Assembly (NCBI RefSeq): GCF_000018045.1
Contig: NC_009792.1
Span: 1,798,001 to 1,862,000, forward strand
Length of the DNA stretch: 64,000 nt
Direction: 5' to 3'
Origin: Citrobacter koseri ATCC BAA-895
Lineage (GTDB): Bacteria > Pseudomonadota > Gammaproteobacteria > Enterobacterales > Enterobacteriaceae
The notes beneath the pieces are model-generated. The model was not told the origin of the DNA. It did not search any database and saw only the letters and a program-made list of their open reading frames with translations. The translations under genes were made by a program, and so were the position numbers. Positions within the stretch are counted from its first letter, which is position 1. Every line of letters begins with the position of its first letter. Of this stretch, positions 44,051 to 53,688 are shown one piece after another.

Positions 44051-47000
44051 ATGAAAAGAATGTTAATCAACGCAACTCAGCAGGAAGAGTTGCGTGTTGC
44101 CCTTGTAGATGGGCAGCGCCTGTACGACCTGGACATTGAGAGTCCAGGACACGAGCAGAAAAAAGCGAACATCTATAAAGGCAAAATTACCCGTATCGAA
44201 CCGAGTCTGGAAGCGGCTTTTGTTGATTACGGCGCTGAACGTCACGGTTTCCTCCCGTTAAAAGAAATTGCCCGCGAATATTTCCCCGCCAACTACAACG
44301 CCCACGGCCGTCCAAACATTAAAGATGTGTTGCGCGAAGGTCAGGAAGTGATTGTTCAGATTGATAAAGAAGAACGCGGCAACAAAGGCGCTGCGCTGAC
44401 GACGTTTATCAGTCTGGCAGGGAGCTATCTGGTTTTAATGCCGAACAACCCGCGCGCGGGCGGCATCTCCCGTCGCATTGAAGGCGACGATCGCACCGAA
44501 TTAAAAGAAGCGCTGGCAAGCCTCGAACTGCCTGACGGCATGGGGCTTATCGTGCGTACCGCAGGCGTCGGCAAATCCGCCGAAGCGTTGCAGTGGGACC
44601 TGAGCTTCCGTCTGAAACACTGGGAAGCGATTCAGAAAGCCGCTGAAAGCCGCCCTGCTCCATTCCTGATCCATCAGGAAAGCAACGTTATCGTCCGCGC
44701 ATTCCGTGACTACTTACGTCAGGATATCGGCGAAATTCTTATCGATAATCCGAAAGTGCTTGAGCTGGCGCGCCAGCACATCGCGGCGTTGGGTCGCCCG
44801 GATTTCAGCAGCAAGATTAAGCTTTATACCGGCGAGATTCCGCTGTTCAGCCACTACCAGATCGAGTCGCAAATTGAATCCGCCTTCCAGCGTGAAGTGC
44901 GTCTGCCTTCCGGCGGCTCTATCGTTATCGACACAACCGAAGCGTTAACCGCGATTGATATTAACTCCGCGCGTGCCACACGCGGCGGCGATATCGAAGA
45001 AACCGCGTTTAACACAAACCTGGAAGCGGCCGATGAAATTGCTCGCCAGTTGCGCTTGCGCGACCTCGGCGGCCTGATCGTTATCGACTTCATCGACATG
45101 ACGCCAGTACGCCACCAGCGCGCGGTGGAAAACCGTCTGCGCGAAGCGGTACGTCAGGATCGTGCGCGTATCCAGATTAGCCATATTTCTCGTTTTGGCC
45201 TGCTGGAGATGTCCCGCCAGCGTCTCAGCCCGTCTCTGGGCGAGTCCAGCCATCACGTCTGCCCACGCTGTAGCGGCACCGGCACCGTCCGCGACAACGA
45301 ATCGCTCTCCCTGTCTATTCTGCGTCTGATTGAAGAAGAAGCGCTGAAAGAGAATACCCAGGAAGTTCACGCCATTGTTCCGGTTCCGATCGCCTCTTAC
45401 CTGCTTAACGAAAAGCGCACCGCGGTTAATGCTATTGAGACTCGCCAGGATGGCGTGCGCTGCGTGATCGTACCAAACGATCAGATGGAAACGCCGCACT
45501 ACTCCGTTTTGCGCGTACGTAAAGGGGAAGAAACGCCAACCCTGAGCTACATGCTGCCGAAACTGCATGAAGAAGCGATGGCGTTGCCTTCTGAAGAAGA
45601 GTACGCCGAGCGTAAACGCCCTGAACAGCCAGCACTGGCGACCTTCGCGATGCCGGAAGTGCCGCCTGCGCCGACGCCAGCAGAACCTGCGGTGAAAGCA
45701 GCGACGGCAGCACCGAAAGCCGTTGCCACTGCGCCTGCACAACCAGGTCTGCTTACTCGCTTCTTCGGCGCGCTGAAAAACATGTTCAGCGGCAGCGAAG
45801 TCGCTAAGCCGGTTGAACAACCTGCACCGAAAGCAGAGGAAAAACCGGAGCGTCAGCAGGATCGTCGTAAGTCTCGCCAGAATAATCGCCGCGACCGTAA
45901 CGATCGCCGTGACAACCGTGATAATCGCGACAACCGCGCTGAAGGCGGTGAAAACCGTGATGACAACCGTCGTAACCGTCGTCAGGCGCAGCAGCAGAAC
46001 GCAGAAGCGCGTGACAACCGCCAGCAGTCTAACGACGTTGCCGATAAGGCGAAGTCCGGTGACGAGCAGCAGACGCCGCGTCGTGAACGCAACCGTCGTC
46101 GCAACGATGAAAAACGTCAGGCACAGCAAGAAGTCAAGGCGCTGAATCTGGATGAGCAACCGGCTCAGGAGACGGAACAGGAAGAACGCGTTCGTCAGGC
46201 GCAGCCTCGCCGCAAACAGCGTCAGCTGAGCCAGAAAGTTCGTTACACAGACTCTGCAACCTCTGAAGCAGAAGCTGTCGCAACGCCAGTCGTCGAAGAC
46301 GCTGTCGCCGCCCAGCCTGCTACGCAAAGCGCGCCTGCTCAGCGTACTGAACTGGCGAAAGTCGACCTGCCAGCGATCGCAGACGTTGCGCCAGCAGAGC
46401 AGGAAGAAAACGGCGAAGCGCGTGATAACGCAGGAATGCCGCGTCGCTCCCGTCGTTCTCCTCGCCACCTGCGCGTCAGCGGCCAGCGTCGTCGTCGCTA
46501 CCGCGATGAGCGTTACCCGCTTCAATCGCCAATGCCGTTAACCGTCGCTTGCGCTTCACCGGAAATGGCGTCTGGCAAAGTGTGGATTCGCTACCCTGTC
46601 GCCCGTCCTCAGGATACGCAGGTTGAAGCACAGCGCGAAGAAGAGACCGTACAAGCTCAGCCGGTTGCAGTAGAGCCGCAGGTCGTCGCTGCCGCAGCCG
46701 AACAGGTTGTAGACGCACCGGCTCAAACTGAAACCGTTGTCGCTGAACCTCAGCCCGCTACTGTGGAAACAACGCATCCTGAAGTGATTGCCACCCCGGT
46801 TGAAGAACAACCTCAGGTGATTGCAGAGGCTGACGTCCCTGTTGCGCAGGAAGTCGCTGCGCAAGCGGAACCTGTCGCTGACGTTCAGGAAACCACGACG
46901 GCTGAAGAATCCGCTGACGTTGTCATCGCCGAACCGGAAGAGATCGTTACAGAAACGGTTGAACCTGTCGTTGTTGCCGCTGAACCGGAAGAGATTGTCG

Positions 47001-47248
47001 CTGCGCCTGTCGCCGTCGCCGTTGCTGAAACCGTGTCAGAAAGCGCGGTAACAACCGGGGAGAAATCCGTCAGCCACGCCAGTGCGCCGATGACCCGCGC
47101 GCCTGCGCCGGAATATGTCCCGGAAGCGCCACATCAAAGCGACTGGCAGCGCCCTGCCTTCATCTTTGAAGGTAAAGGTGCGGCAGGTGGTCATAGCGCA
47201 ACGCATCAGGCCGCCGCACCAGCCACGCGCCCGCAGCCTGTAGAATAA
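44051..47248 (+). CDS. rne: Ribonuclease E
   Basis: This essential endonuclease processes rRNA and tRNA, decays mRNA and scaffolds the degradosome at the inner membrane. It has 1065 residues. S1 domain is about 39-119, 5' sensor about 120-210, and the DNase I-like site has Asp303 and Asp346. The zinc link is CPRC (Cys404, Cys407). The C-terminal half is disordered: a membrane-binding helix near LLTRFFGALKNMF (about 570-585), Arg-rich RNA-binding stretches with tandem RDNRD-type repeats (about 610-660) and RRSPRHLRVSGQRRRRY (about 800-816), and a Glu/Val/Ala-rich tail ending in the PNPase-binding region. Confidence 0.98.
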   Translation: MKRMLINATQQEELRVALVDGQRLYDLDIESPGHEQKKANIYKGKITRIEPSLEAAFVDYGAERHGFLPLKEIAREYFPANYNAHGRPNIKDVLREGQEVIVQIDKEERGNKGAALTTFISLAGSYLVLMPNNPRAGGISRRIEGDDRTELKEALASLELPDGMGLIVRTAGVGKSAEALQWDLSFRLKHWEAIQKAAESRPAPFLIHQESNVIVRAFRDYLRQDIGEILIDNPKVLELARQHIAALGRPDFSSKIKLYTGEIPLFSHYQIESQIESAFQREVRLPSGGSIVIDTTEALTAIDINSARATRGGDIEETAFNTNLEAADEIARQLRLRDLGGLIVIDFIDMTPVRHQRAVENRLREAVRQDRARIQISHISRFGLLEMSRQRLSPSLGESSHHVCPRCSGTGTVRDNESLSLSILRLIEEEALKENTQEVHAIVPVPIASYLLNEKRTAVNAIETRQDGVRCVIVPNDQMETPHYSVLRVRKGEETPTLSYMLPKLHEEAMALPSEEEYAERKRPEQPALATFAMPEVPPAPTPAEPAVKAATAAPKAVATAPAQPGLLTRFFGALKNMFSGSEVAKPVEQPAPKAEEKPERQQDRRKSRQNNRRDRNDRRDNRDNRDNRAEGGENRDDNRRNRRQAQQQNAEARDNRQQSNDVADKAKSGDEQQTPRRERNRRRNDEKRQAQQEVKALNLDEQPAQETEQEERVRQAQPRRKQRQLSQKVRYTDSATSEAEAVATPVVEDAVAAQPATQSAPAQRTELAKVDLPAIADVAPAEQEENGEARDNAGMPRRSRRSPRHLRVSGQRRRRYRDERYPLQSPMPLTVACASPEMASGKVWIRYPVARPQDTQVEAQREEETVQAQPVAVEPQVVAAAAEQVVDAPAQTETVVAEPQPATVETTHPEVIATPVEEQPQVIAEADVPVAQEVAAQAEPVADVQETTTAEESADVVIAEPEEIVTETVEPVVVAAEPEEIVAAPVAVAVAETVSESAVTTGEKSVSHASAPMTRAPAPEYVPEAPHQSDWQRPAFIFEGKGAAGGHSATHQAAAPATRPQPVE

Positions 47249-47272
47249 GCTGAACGCGATGTTAAAGATAAA

Positions 47273-47296
47273 GCCGACCTGCGGGTCGGCTTTTTT
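47273..47296 (+). terminator. Terminator of rne
   Basis: Stem GCCGACC/GGTCGGC with loop TGCG followed by T6, 24 bp after the rne stop. Confidence 0.93.
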
Positions 47297-47333
47297 GTAC
47301 CTGCAATCGGTGCCCGTTATCTGTTTTCCGGGC

Positions 47334-47369
47334 AAAAAAATGCCCGCTCCGGGGTGAAGGGAGCGGGCA
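47334..47369 (-). terminator. Terminator of flgKL and possible 3' end of FlgO-type sRNA
   Basis: Stem TGCCCGCTCC/GGAGCGGGCA; on the minus strand it runs into U7 (A-run 47334-47340). It lies 43 bp after the flgL stop. In E. coli a small RNA, FlgO, comes from the flgL 3' end; the strong stem with long U-tail would suit an Hfq-bound RNA. Confidence 0.85.
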
Positions 47370-47411
47370 GACAAAACATACCCAGTTTCATGATATGTTT
47401 CAAAACATGTG

Positions 47412-48365
47412 CTATCTGTTCAACTGAAACAGAGACATTCCTTGCATATCGCTAAACGCTTTATAGGACGCCTGTAACGCAGCCTGTTGCATTACATACG
47501 ACGAGATGGCCGCGTTCCAGTCCACATCGACCAGATCGCTCATCTGCTGTGCCTGACCCAGCGCGCGCTCACTTCCCAATGAATCCAGGGAATCCAGCTC
47601 ACTCAATTGCGTTCCCAGTTCCGCACGAACGGTCAGGACGTTATTAAGGGAGTTTTTCAGGCCACGGTTTGTTTTATCAATCGCCGCAGCAGCTTCCGCC
47701 TTCTTCACATCATCGTCAGCAACCGGCGTTTTCAGCGCTGCAATGGCTGTATCCAGCATCGCAAACAGGCTGGTTTCTGAAGCGCTGTTATCAGGCTCCG
47801 GTACGGCATTACTGGTAATACGATTAAAAATCTGATCGCCCGTATGACCAATCACCATCGTACGCGAAGCATCAACCTGCTGGGTGATGTTTTCAGTGCC
47901 GCCGCTATAGTCGCCATTTGCCTGATCAAACGGCGCTTTTTCAGTTTTATAGCCTGCGAAAATGTAACGACCGTTGCCGTCGGTACTGTTGGCCAGGTTC
48001 ATTAACTGATCGCGAATCCCCTGTAGATCGCTCGCCAGCGAGGCGCGGTCATCATCGCTTAAGGTGCCGTTAGCGGCGTAAACGATTTTTTCCTGCGCAG
48101 TTTGAATTGCAGCTGTCACCTGACTTAGCACGTTTTCTTCCAGCGACACTTTCTGAGTGGCAAAGGTACGTGCCAGCGCATACTGACTGTTCTGAGCCTG
48201 GGCCTGAGCGAGTACGATAGCCTGAGAAGCGGCAATAGGATCGTCAGACGGATTAATCACGCGCTTACCGGTGGACATCTGCTCACCGTACTTCATCCAT
48301 TCAGCCTGGGAATTGGTGATACCACGCATATTCTGCTGGTACATCATCTGGGTACTGATACGCAT
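47412..48365 (-). CDS. flgL: Flagellar hook-filament junction protein FlgL (HAP3)
   Basis: This junction protein links the hook (via FlgK) to the filament. It has 317 residues with the flagellin-like N- and C-terminal helical regions (RISTQMMYQQNM at the start, SLFQLNR at the end). It is exported with chaperone FlgN. Second gene of the flgKL unit, 15 bp after flgK. Confidence 0.96.
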   Translation of the reverse strand: MRISTQMMYQQNMRGITNSQAEWMKYGEQMSTGKRVINPSDDPIAASQAIVLAQAQAQNSQYALARTFATQKVSLEENVLSQVTAAIQTAQEKIVYAANGTLSDDDRASLASDLQGIRDQLMNLANSTDGNGRYIFAGYKTEKAPFDQANGDYSGGTENITQQVDASRTMVIGHTGDQIFNRITSNAVPEPDNSASETSLFAMLDTAIAALKTPVADDDVKKAEAAAAIDKTNRGLKNSLNNVLTVRAELGTQLSELDSLDSLGSERALGQAQQMSDLVDVDWNAAISSYVMQQAALQASYKAFSDMQGMSLFQLNR

Positions 48366-48380
48366 TTATCCTCCTCTCCC

Positions 48381-50015
48381 TTAGCGAATGCCCAACAGCG
48401 CATCAAACAGCGTATTCGCGGTTTGCAGCACCTGGGCGTTCGCCAGGTAGTACTGCTGATAGCGTTGCAGGTTGCCGTATTCTTCATCAAGGTTAACGCC
48501 GGAAATCGATTGCTGCTGGTTGTACAACTGCGTCACGACATTGCCCTGCGCCGTGCTGCTGGTTTTCAACGTGGCGGTTTTGTTCCCCACATCGCTGACC
48601 ATCGTCGCATAAGCATCATTAAAGGACTTATTGCCTACCGTTTTCTGGGTTTGCAAATCCAGCAGCGCCTGACCGTTACGGTTATCGCTCCCACCCGCAT
48701 CGGGATCGGAAGCCATCGCAATTTTGGATTCATCGGTCACCAGCACGTTCATGTTCACAATGGCATCGCTGACCGGTTTCAGGGTAAAGCTGTCATTCGC
48801 ATTTGCCCCTGCCCCGACCGTCACTTCCAGTCCGTCAAACGTCAGTTTCCCGTTGGTTTCAACCGCCTTAAAGCTGGTGTTGTCTGACAAGCGGGTGACC
48901 TGCCAGTCCTGACCATCAAATACCAGCTTATAATTGGTAGCCTGTACCGCGGAACTGTCGGTGACTTCCGCAGACAAGGTTCCGCTACCCGTATTTTTCG
49001 CATTACTCAATACGGACGGTTTACCGATGGAAAAGAAGTCCTCGCCCTGATCGCCATTGGCATCATATCCCTGTTTATGCTGGGCATTAAACGCTTCGGC
49101 AAAGGCCAGCGCCAGCTGGTTGAGGGTATTGCGAGTCTGATCCAGATCCTGAGAGCGGAACGTCAGCAACCCGCCAAGCGAGCCGCTATTGAGCAATTTT
49201 TCCGGGATTTCAATGTTTCCGGCAGTCGCATCAACATAGGCGACCGTGGTGCGTGACGGATCGGCGCTGGACGGCACCGCGGCCAGTTGACGGGCGCTGC
49301 TGCCCTGCACGAGGGTATAGCCATTCGCCATCGTCAGGTTATAGGTGCCGCCGTCCTGGACGCTAACTTCCACACCGACAATCTGGTTCAGCTCACTCAC
49401 CAGTTGGTCGCGTTGGTCGAGAAGATCGTTCGGTGAAGCGCCCGCGCCCACCCCGGTCAGACGGGAAATCTGATCGTTCAGGCTGGCGATTTGCTTCGCG
49501 TAATTGTTGATCTGCTCAACGCTGGAGCCAATGGCAATATTGACCTGCTTATCCTGATCGCGCAGGTACTGATCGGTCGTTTTAAACTGGTTTACCAGGC
49601 CGTCGGCTTTACCGATAAGCGCCTGACGCGCTGCCGGGTCTTCCGCGTTGCTGACCAGCGTTTGCAGGCTGGTGAAGAAACCTTGCAGAGAGGTCGAAAT
49701 CGAGCTGGTGGTACTGGAGAGCAGGTTATCAATTTTCGACATTTGCTCATACCGCACGGTCAAACCACTGCTCTGATTCTGCGCCGCGCGTAACTGATTG
49801 GTAATAAAAGAATCATACTCACGCTGTACGCCAGAAACGTAGACGCCATTACCGACCCAACCGCCCGCTCCCAGCGTACTGTTGGCCTGCGCCATAATCG
49901 TCGTCTGTCGGGTATACCCGGCAACGTTATAGCTGGAGATGTTATTACTGGCAGTATTTAACGCAGCCTGGGCTGCGCTAAGTCCGCTCATGGCGTTGTT
50001 AATTAAGCTGGACAT
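48381..50015 (-). CDS. flgK: Flagellar hook-filament junction protein FlgK (HAP1)
   Basis: This is the first junction protein on the hook. It has 544 residues, a few less than E. coli or Salmonella FlgK as I recall, so the variable central domains are slightly shorter. N-terminal SSLINNAMSGLSAAQAALNTASNNI and the C-terminal heptad region are typical of rod-hook-junction proteins. It is a cargo of FlgN. A sigma-28 promoter lies just upstream. Confidence 0.96.
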   Translation of the reverse strand: MSSLINNAMSGLSAAQAALNTASNNISSYNVAGYTRQTTIMAQANSTLGAGGWVGNGVYVSGVQREYDSFITNQLRAAQNQSSGLTVRYEQMSKIDNLLSSTTSSISTSLQGFFTSLQTLVSNAEDPAARQALIGKADGLVNQFKTTDQYLRDQDKQVNIAIGSSVEQINNYAKQIASLNDQISRLTGVGAGASPNDLLDQRDQLVSELNQIVGVEVSVQDGGTYNLTMANGYTLVQGSSARQLAAVPSSADPSRTTVAYVDATAGNIEIPEKLLNSGSLGGLLTFRSQDLDQTRNTLNQLALAFAEAFNAQHKQGYDANGDQGEDFFSIGKPSVLSNAKNTGSGTLSAEVTDSSAVQATNYKLVFDGQDWQVTRLSDNTSFKAVETNGKLTFDGLEVTVGAGANANDSFTLKPVSDAIVNMNVLVTDESKIAMASDPDAGGSDNRNGQALLDLQTQKTVGNKSFNDAYATMVSDVGNKTATLKTSSTAQGNVVTQLYNQQQSISGVNLDEEYGNLQRYQQYYLANAQVLQTANTLFDALLGIR

Positions 50016-50047
50016 GGAGGTTCCTTGTAATCCTTCAATACTGGTTA

Positions 50048-50074
50048 TTATCGGCAGCGGGTTCCTGGACTTGA
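50048..50074 (-). promoter_or_regulatory. Class 3 (sigma-28) promoter for flgKL
   Basis: On the minus strand TCAAGTCC, an 11-bp spacer and GCCGATAA. The -10 is a perfect FliA element; the -35 matches TAAAGTTT at five of eight positions. It is 33 bp before the flgK start. Confidence 0.8.
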
Positions 50075-50079
50075 GCTAT

Positions 50080-51030
50080 TTAAAAGAGATTGTCGAGATT
50101 CGCGCTGTACGTTTTGCTCACCTTGTCGCTCATGGATTTCAGCTGTTGAATCATGCTGGTTAATTTACGCGCATAGTCAGGATCGGTCGCATAACCGGCA
50201 TTTTGTAACGCCTGTGCGCCCTGTTCAGCGGTAGACGCGGCGGTCACCGCGGCATAGCGCGGGTTACGGGTCAGCAGCCCCACATAATCCGATAGCGCCT
50301 CCAGATAGGAGCTGTAAACACGGAATCTCGCTTTTACCTTCTTCGCTTCGCCGTTCTCATATTCGGTGGTGGTGATCTCTGTTACCGGCCCCTTCCAGTT
50401 GGACGAGGCCTTAATGCCAAACAGGTTAAAGCTCGGCTCACCATTTTCACGGCGGATCTGTCGCTGACCCCATCCCGACTCCAGCGCCGCCTGCGCCAGA
50501 ATCAGATGATGCGGCACGCCGCTTTGTTCACTCGCCAGGCGTGCCGGAAGCGAAAGCTGGGCCAGGAAGTCTTTGCTGTCGCCGGACAGCGGCTCATCAT
50601 TATTTTCCGGCGCTTTTGGCATCGCCTTACGCACCAGCTGCGTCAGCGCCTGATTTTGATAGCTGGTCACCGTTTCCAGAGGGAACTTCATTGGTACCTG
50701 CGGCGCTTCTTCCGCAGGCTGCGTCTGCCCCTCGGTCATCTGCCTGACCATCATCTCCGCCAGTCCCAACCCTTTACCGGCGGTCATCTGCTGCGCAATC
50801 TGCTGGTCATACATGCTGGTGTACAGTCGCGTTTGATCGCTGCTGAATATGCCGTCTTTCGGCAGCGCTTCACGCATGCTTTTCAGCATCATCTGCACAA
50901 ACATCCCTTCAACCTGACGAGCGACCGGGCGGATATTCGCCGCCGGATCTTGCCCCGCTTTGGCTTTCAGCTCATTGAGCGATTGCGCATCCCAGGCCGC
51001 GCTGGCCAACAGTTTGCTGTCACCAATCAT
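50080..51030 (-). CDS. flgJ: Flagellar rod cap and muramidase FlgJ
   Basis: The N-terminal half caps the growing rod, and the C-terminal half digests peptidoglycan to let it pass. The ATG at 51030 gives 316 residues and overlaps the flgI stop by one base. The glucosaminidase-type domain (about 155-316) has its catalytic Glu184 in AALESGWG, and YATDPDYARKL is near the end. Last gene before the sigma-28 promoter of flgK. Confidence 0.96.
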   Translation of the reverse strand: MIGDSKLLASAAWDAQSLNELKAKAGQDPAANIRPVARQVEGMFVQMMLKSMREALPKDGIFSSDQTRLYTSMYDQQIAQQMTAGKGLGLAEMMVRQMTEGQTQPAEEAPQVPMKFPLETVTSYQNQALTQLVRKAMPKAPENNDEPLSGDSKDFLAQLSLPARLASEQSGVPHHLILAQAALESGWGQRQIRRENGEPSFNLFGIKASSNWKGPVTEITTTEYENGEAKKVKARFRVYSSYLEALSDYVGLLTRNPRYAAVTAASTAEQGAQALQNAGYATDPDYARKLTSMIQQLKSMSDKVSKTYSANLDNLF

Positions 51031-52127
51031 CAGATAATTTCCAGTTTGGCGCGCAGACAACCCGCGCTCTGCATGGATTGCAGGATGGACATCAGATCCA
51101 TCGGCGTGGCGCCCAGCGCATTCAGCGCGCGGACGACGTTGTTCAGGTTGGCGCTGGAACGGACGCTTTGCAGCGAACCGCCGCTCTGACGTAAATCAAT
51201 CTGCGTTTGTGGCGTGACGACCGTCTGCCCCCCGCCAAACGGCGTGTCCGGCTGGCTGACGTTCGCCTGGCGATTCACCGTTACGGACAAATTGCCTTGC
51301 GCGACGGCGCAGCTGTCCAGCGTCACCTCACGGTTCATCACCACGGAACCAGTACGGGAGTTAATCACCACCTTCGCGTCCTGTGGTGTGACGTTCACCT
51401 CCAGATTCTGGATATCCGCCAGGAAACGGACCTGCGAGCTGTTGCCGCTGGGTACGCGAACCTGAATCGTGCGCGCATCCAGCGCGGTCGCACTGCCATA
51501 TCCACGGGCACGGTTGATGGTGTCAGTGATCTGCTGCGCCATTGCGAAGTCTTCGTTGTTCAGTTGCAGATTGAGGGTATTTCCGCCGCCAAACTGGCTG
51601 GGCAGCTCGCGTTCAATAATTGCGCCATTGGTGATACGCCCGCCATTGAGCTGGTTAACCTGCACGCTGCTGCCGCCCGCAGACGCCCCTGCGCCGCCGA
51701 CTAAAATATTTCCCTGCGCCAGGGCATACACCTGGCTATCGACCCCTTTCAGCGGCGTCATCAGCAATGTACCGCCGCGCAGACTTTTCGCGTTCCCCAT
51801 TGAGGACACCACCACGTCGATCGTTTGCCCCTGGCGACCGAATGCCGGAAATTGCGCCGTGACCATTACCGCCGCAACGTTTTTCAACTGCATATTGGTG
51901 CCCGTCGGGACGGTGATCCCCAACTGAGACAGCATGTTATTCAGCGTCTGGGTGGTAAAGGGCGTCTGGGTCGTCTGGTCGCCCGTCCCGTCCAGGCCGA
52001 CCACCAGCCCATAACCAATCAGCGAGTTTTCCCGCACCCCCTGCACGCTGGTCAGATCCCGAATACGATCGGCATGCGCCAGGGTGGTTGCCAGTATCAG
52101 TACAATTCCAACAAGAGATTTAAACAC
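51030..52127 (-). CDS. flgI: Flagellar P-ring protein FlgI
   Basis: This protein forms the periplasmic P ring around the rod. It has 365 residues with a Sec signal peptide cleaved after AHA at about residue 19. The core is a long beta-rich domain, and two Cys (DSCAVA and AGCLRA) form the stabilising disulfide known in the family. It lies 12 bp after flgH. Confidence 0.97.
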   Translation of the reverse strand: MFKSLVGIVLILATTLAHADRIRDLTSVQGVRENSLIGYGLVVGLDGTGDQTTQTPFTTQTLNNMLSQLGITVPTGTNMQLKNVAAVMVTAQFPAFGRQGQTIDVVVSSMGNAKSLRGGTLLMTPLKGVDSQVYALAQGNILVGGAGASAGGSSVQVNQLNGGRITNGAIIERELPSQFGGGNTLNLQLNNEDFAMAQQITDTINRARGYGSATALDARTIQVRVPSGNSSQVRFLADIQNLEVNVTPQDAKVVINSRTGSVVMNREVTLDSCAVAQGNLSVTVNRQANVSQPDTPFGGGQTVVTPQTQIDLRQSGGSLQSVRSSANLNNVVRALNALGATPMDLMSILQSMQSAGCLRAKLEII

Positions 52128-52139
52128 TGGAGACCTCGC

Positions 52140-52838
52140 TTACATCGGCGACAAGTTAAGGAAGAAACGTTGCAGCCAACCCATATTTTGCGCCTCGTTG
52201 ATATAGCCGTTGCCGACATATTCAATGCGCGCATCCGCAACCTGTGTTGACGGAACGGAGTTGCTGCCGCTGATGGTGCGTGGGTTCACGACCCCGGAGA
52301 AGCGGATGAACTCAGTGCCCTGATTAATGGCGATCTGTTTTTCACCCACGACGTGTAAATTGCCATTTGCCAGTACCTGATCGACGGTCACGGTCAGCGT
52401 GCCGCTAAAGGTATTGCTGGCGTTCGCGCCGCCTTTACCATTGAAGGAGTTCCCGCCAGAGGCTTCCATATCTGCACGCGCGTTGCCGAACAATCCCTGC
52501 AAATAACGAGGAACCGTATCAAAGCCGAAGTTGGTTTTACCGTCACGGCTGGCATTGGCGGAGGAGCTCTTACTGGCGCTGACGTTTTCCTGCAATACAA
52601 TCGTCAGCGTATCGCCGATATTGCGTGGACGTCGGTCTTCAAACAGCGGCTGATAGCCATAGTTGATCGGCTGCGCAGACTGAAAAATGGAACCATTCGC
52701 CACCGGAGTCGGGCCCGGTATGGGCTGTGCAGTGGTCGCGCCCTGCACGAGCGGTGTGGAAGGTATCCAGGCACATCCTGTCAGTGAAACCACCAGCAGG
52801 GCCATAATCGGGTAATGGTGCGCAGCGTATTTTTGCAT
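52140..52838 (-). CDS. flgH: Flagellar L-ring lipoprotein FlgH
   Basis: This outer-membrane lipoprotein forms the L ring. The ATG at 52838 gives 232 residues, the Salmonella length; an in-frame ATG three codons earlier is possible. Lipobox LTGC gives Cys22. It should be exported by LolCDE, encoded elsewhere in this window. It lies between flgG and flgI in the leftward flgBCDEFGHIJ operon. Confidence 0.96.
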   Translation of the reverse strand: MQKYAAHHYPIMALLVVSLTGCAWIPSTPLVQGATTAQPIPGPTPVANGSIFQSAQPINYGYQPLFEDRRPRNIGDTLTIVLQENVSASKSSSANASRDGKTNFGFDTVPRYLQGLFGNARADMEASGGNSFNGKGGANASNTFSGTLTVTVDQVLANGNLHVVGEKQIAINQGTEFIRFSGVVNPRTISGSNSVPSTQVADARIEYVGNGYINEAQNMGWLQRFFLNLSPM

Positions 52839-52892
52839 TGCCTTCATCTTCAAAATCAGTGTGCCGGTGAGGTTTCCCTCACCGGACGACAC

Positions 52893-53675
52893 TTAGAGTT
52901 GCGTCAGTTTTTGCAGCATCTGATCGGTAGTCGATACCGCTTTGCTGTTAATTTCGTAAGCGCGCTGAACCTGGATCATATTCACCAGTTCTTCCGCCAC
53001 GTTTACGTTAGAGGTTTCGACATAGCCCTGATACAGCAGACCCGCACCGTTAAGCCCTGGCGTACTCTCATTCGGCGCACCCGAGGATTGCGTTTCGGTG
53101 TACAGGTTTTCACCAATGCTTTCCAGACCCGTATCGTTCATGAACGTGGTCAGGTTAAGCTGCCCCACCTGTACCGGCGCGGCCTGCCCCTGTTGAGTTA
53201 CGCTTACCACGCCATCGCGACCCACGGTGATGCTCAGCGAGTTCGCCGGAATGGTGATCGCTGGCTGTACCTGGAAGCCGCCCGCCGTGACCAGTTGACC
53301 GTTCTGATCCACCTGGAAAGAACCGTCACGGGTATAAGCAGAAGTGCCATCCGGCAACATCACCTGGAAGAAGCCCTGCCCTTTGATGGCGACATCTTTA
53401 CTGTTGTTGGTCTGAGACAGGTTGCCCTGACTATGCAGACGCTCGGTGGCGACCGGGCGAACGCCCGTACCGATTTGCAGACCAGAAGGTAAGGTCGTCT
53501 GTTCTGACGACTGCGCGCCAGGCTGACGAATCGTCTGGTACAGCAGGTCTTCAAACACCGCGCGTTGACGCTTAAAACCATTGGTGCTGACGTTTGCCAG
53601 GTTGTTGGCAATCACATCCATGTTGGTTTGCTGCGCGTCCAGGCCGGTTTTGGCGATCCATAATGAACTGATCAT
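52893..53675 (-). CDS. flgG: Flagellar distal rod protein FlgG
   Basis: This protein builds the distal rod of the drive shaft. It has 260 residues with the N-terminal rod motif (ANNLANVSTNGFKR) and the C-terminal heptad helix (VNVAEELVNMIQVQRAYE). A good AGGACATTTT ribosome site precedes the ATG. It lies 13 bp after flgF. Confidence 0.97.
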   Translation of the reverse strand: MISSLWIAKTGLDAQQTNMDVIANNLANVSTNGFKRQRAVFEDLLYQTIRQPGAQSSEQTTLPSGLQIGTGVRPVATERLHSQGNLSQTNNSKDVAIKGQGFFQVMLPDGTSAYTRDGSFQVDQNGQLVTAGGFQVQPAITIPANSLSITVGRDGVVSVTQQGQAAPVQVGQLNLTTFMNDTGLESIGENLYTETQSSGAPNESTPGLNGAGLLYQGYVETSNVNVAEELVNMIQVQRAYEINSKAVSTTDQMLQKLTQL

Positions 53676-53688
53676 AAAATGTCCTGTA

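Noticed and set aside
44945..46525. 526-codon open frame antisense to rne
   Set aside because: It is opposite the repetitive Arg/Asp/Asn codons of RNase E; its composition (Arg, Phe, Leu, Val runs) is a codon shadow.
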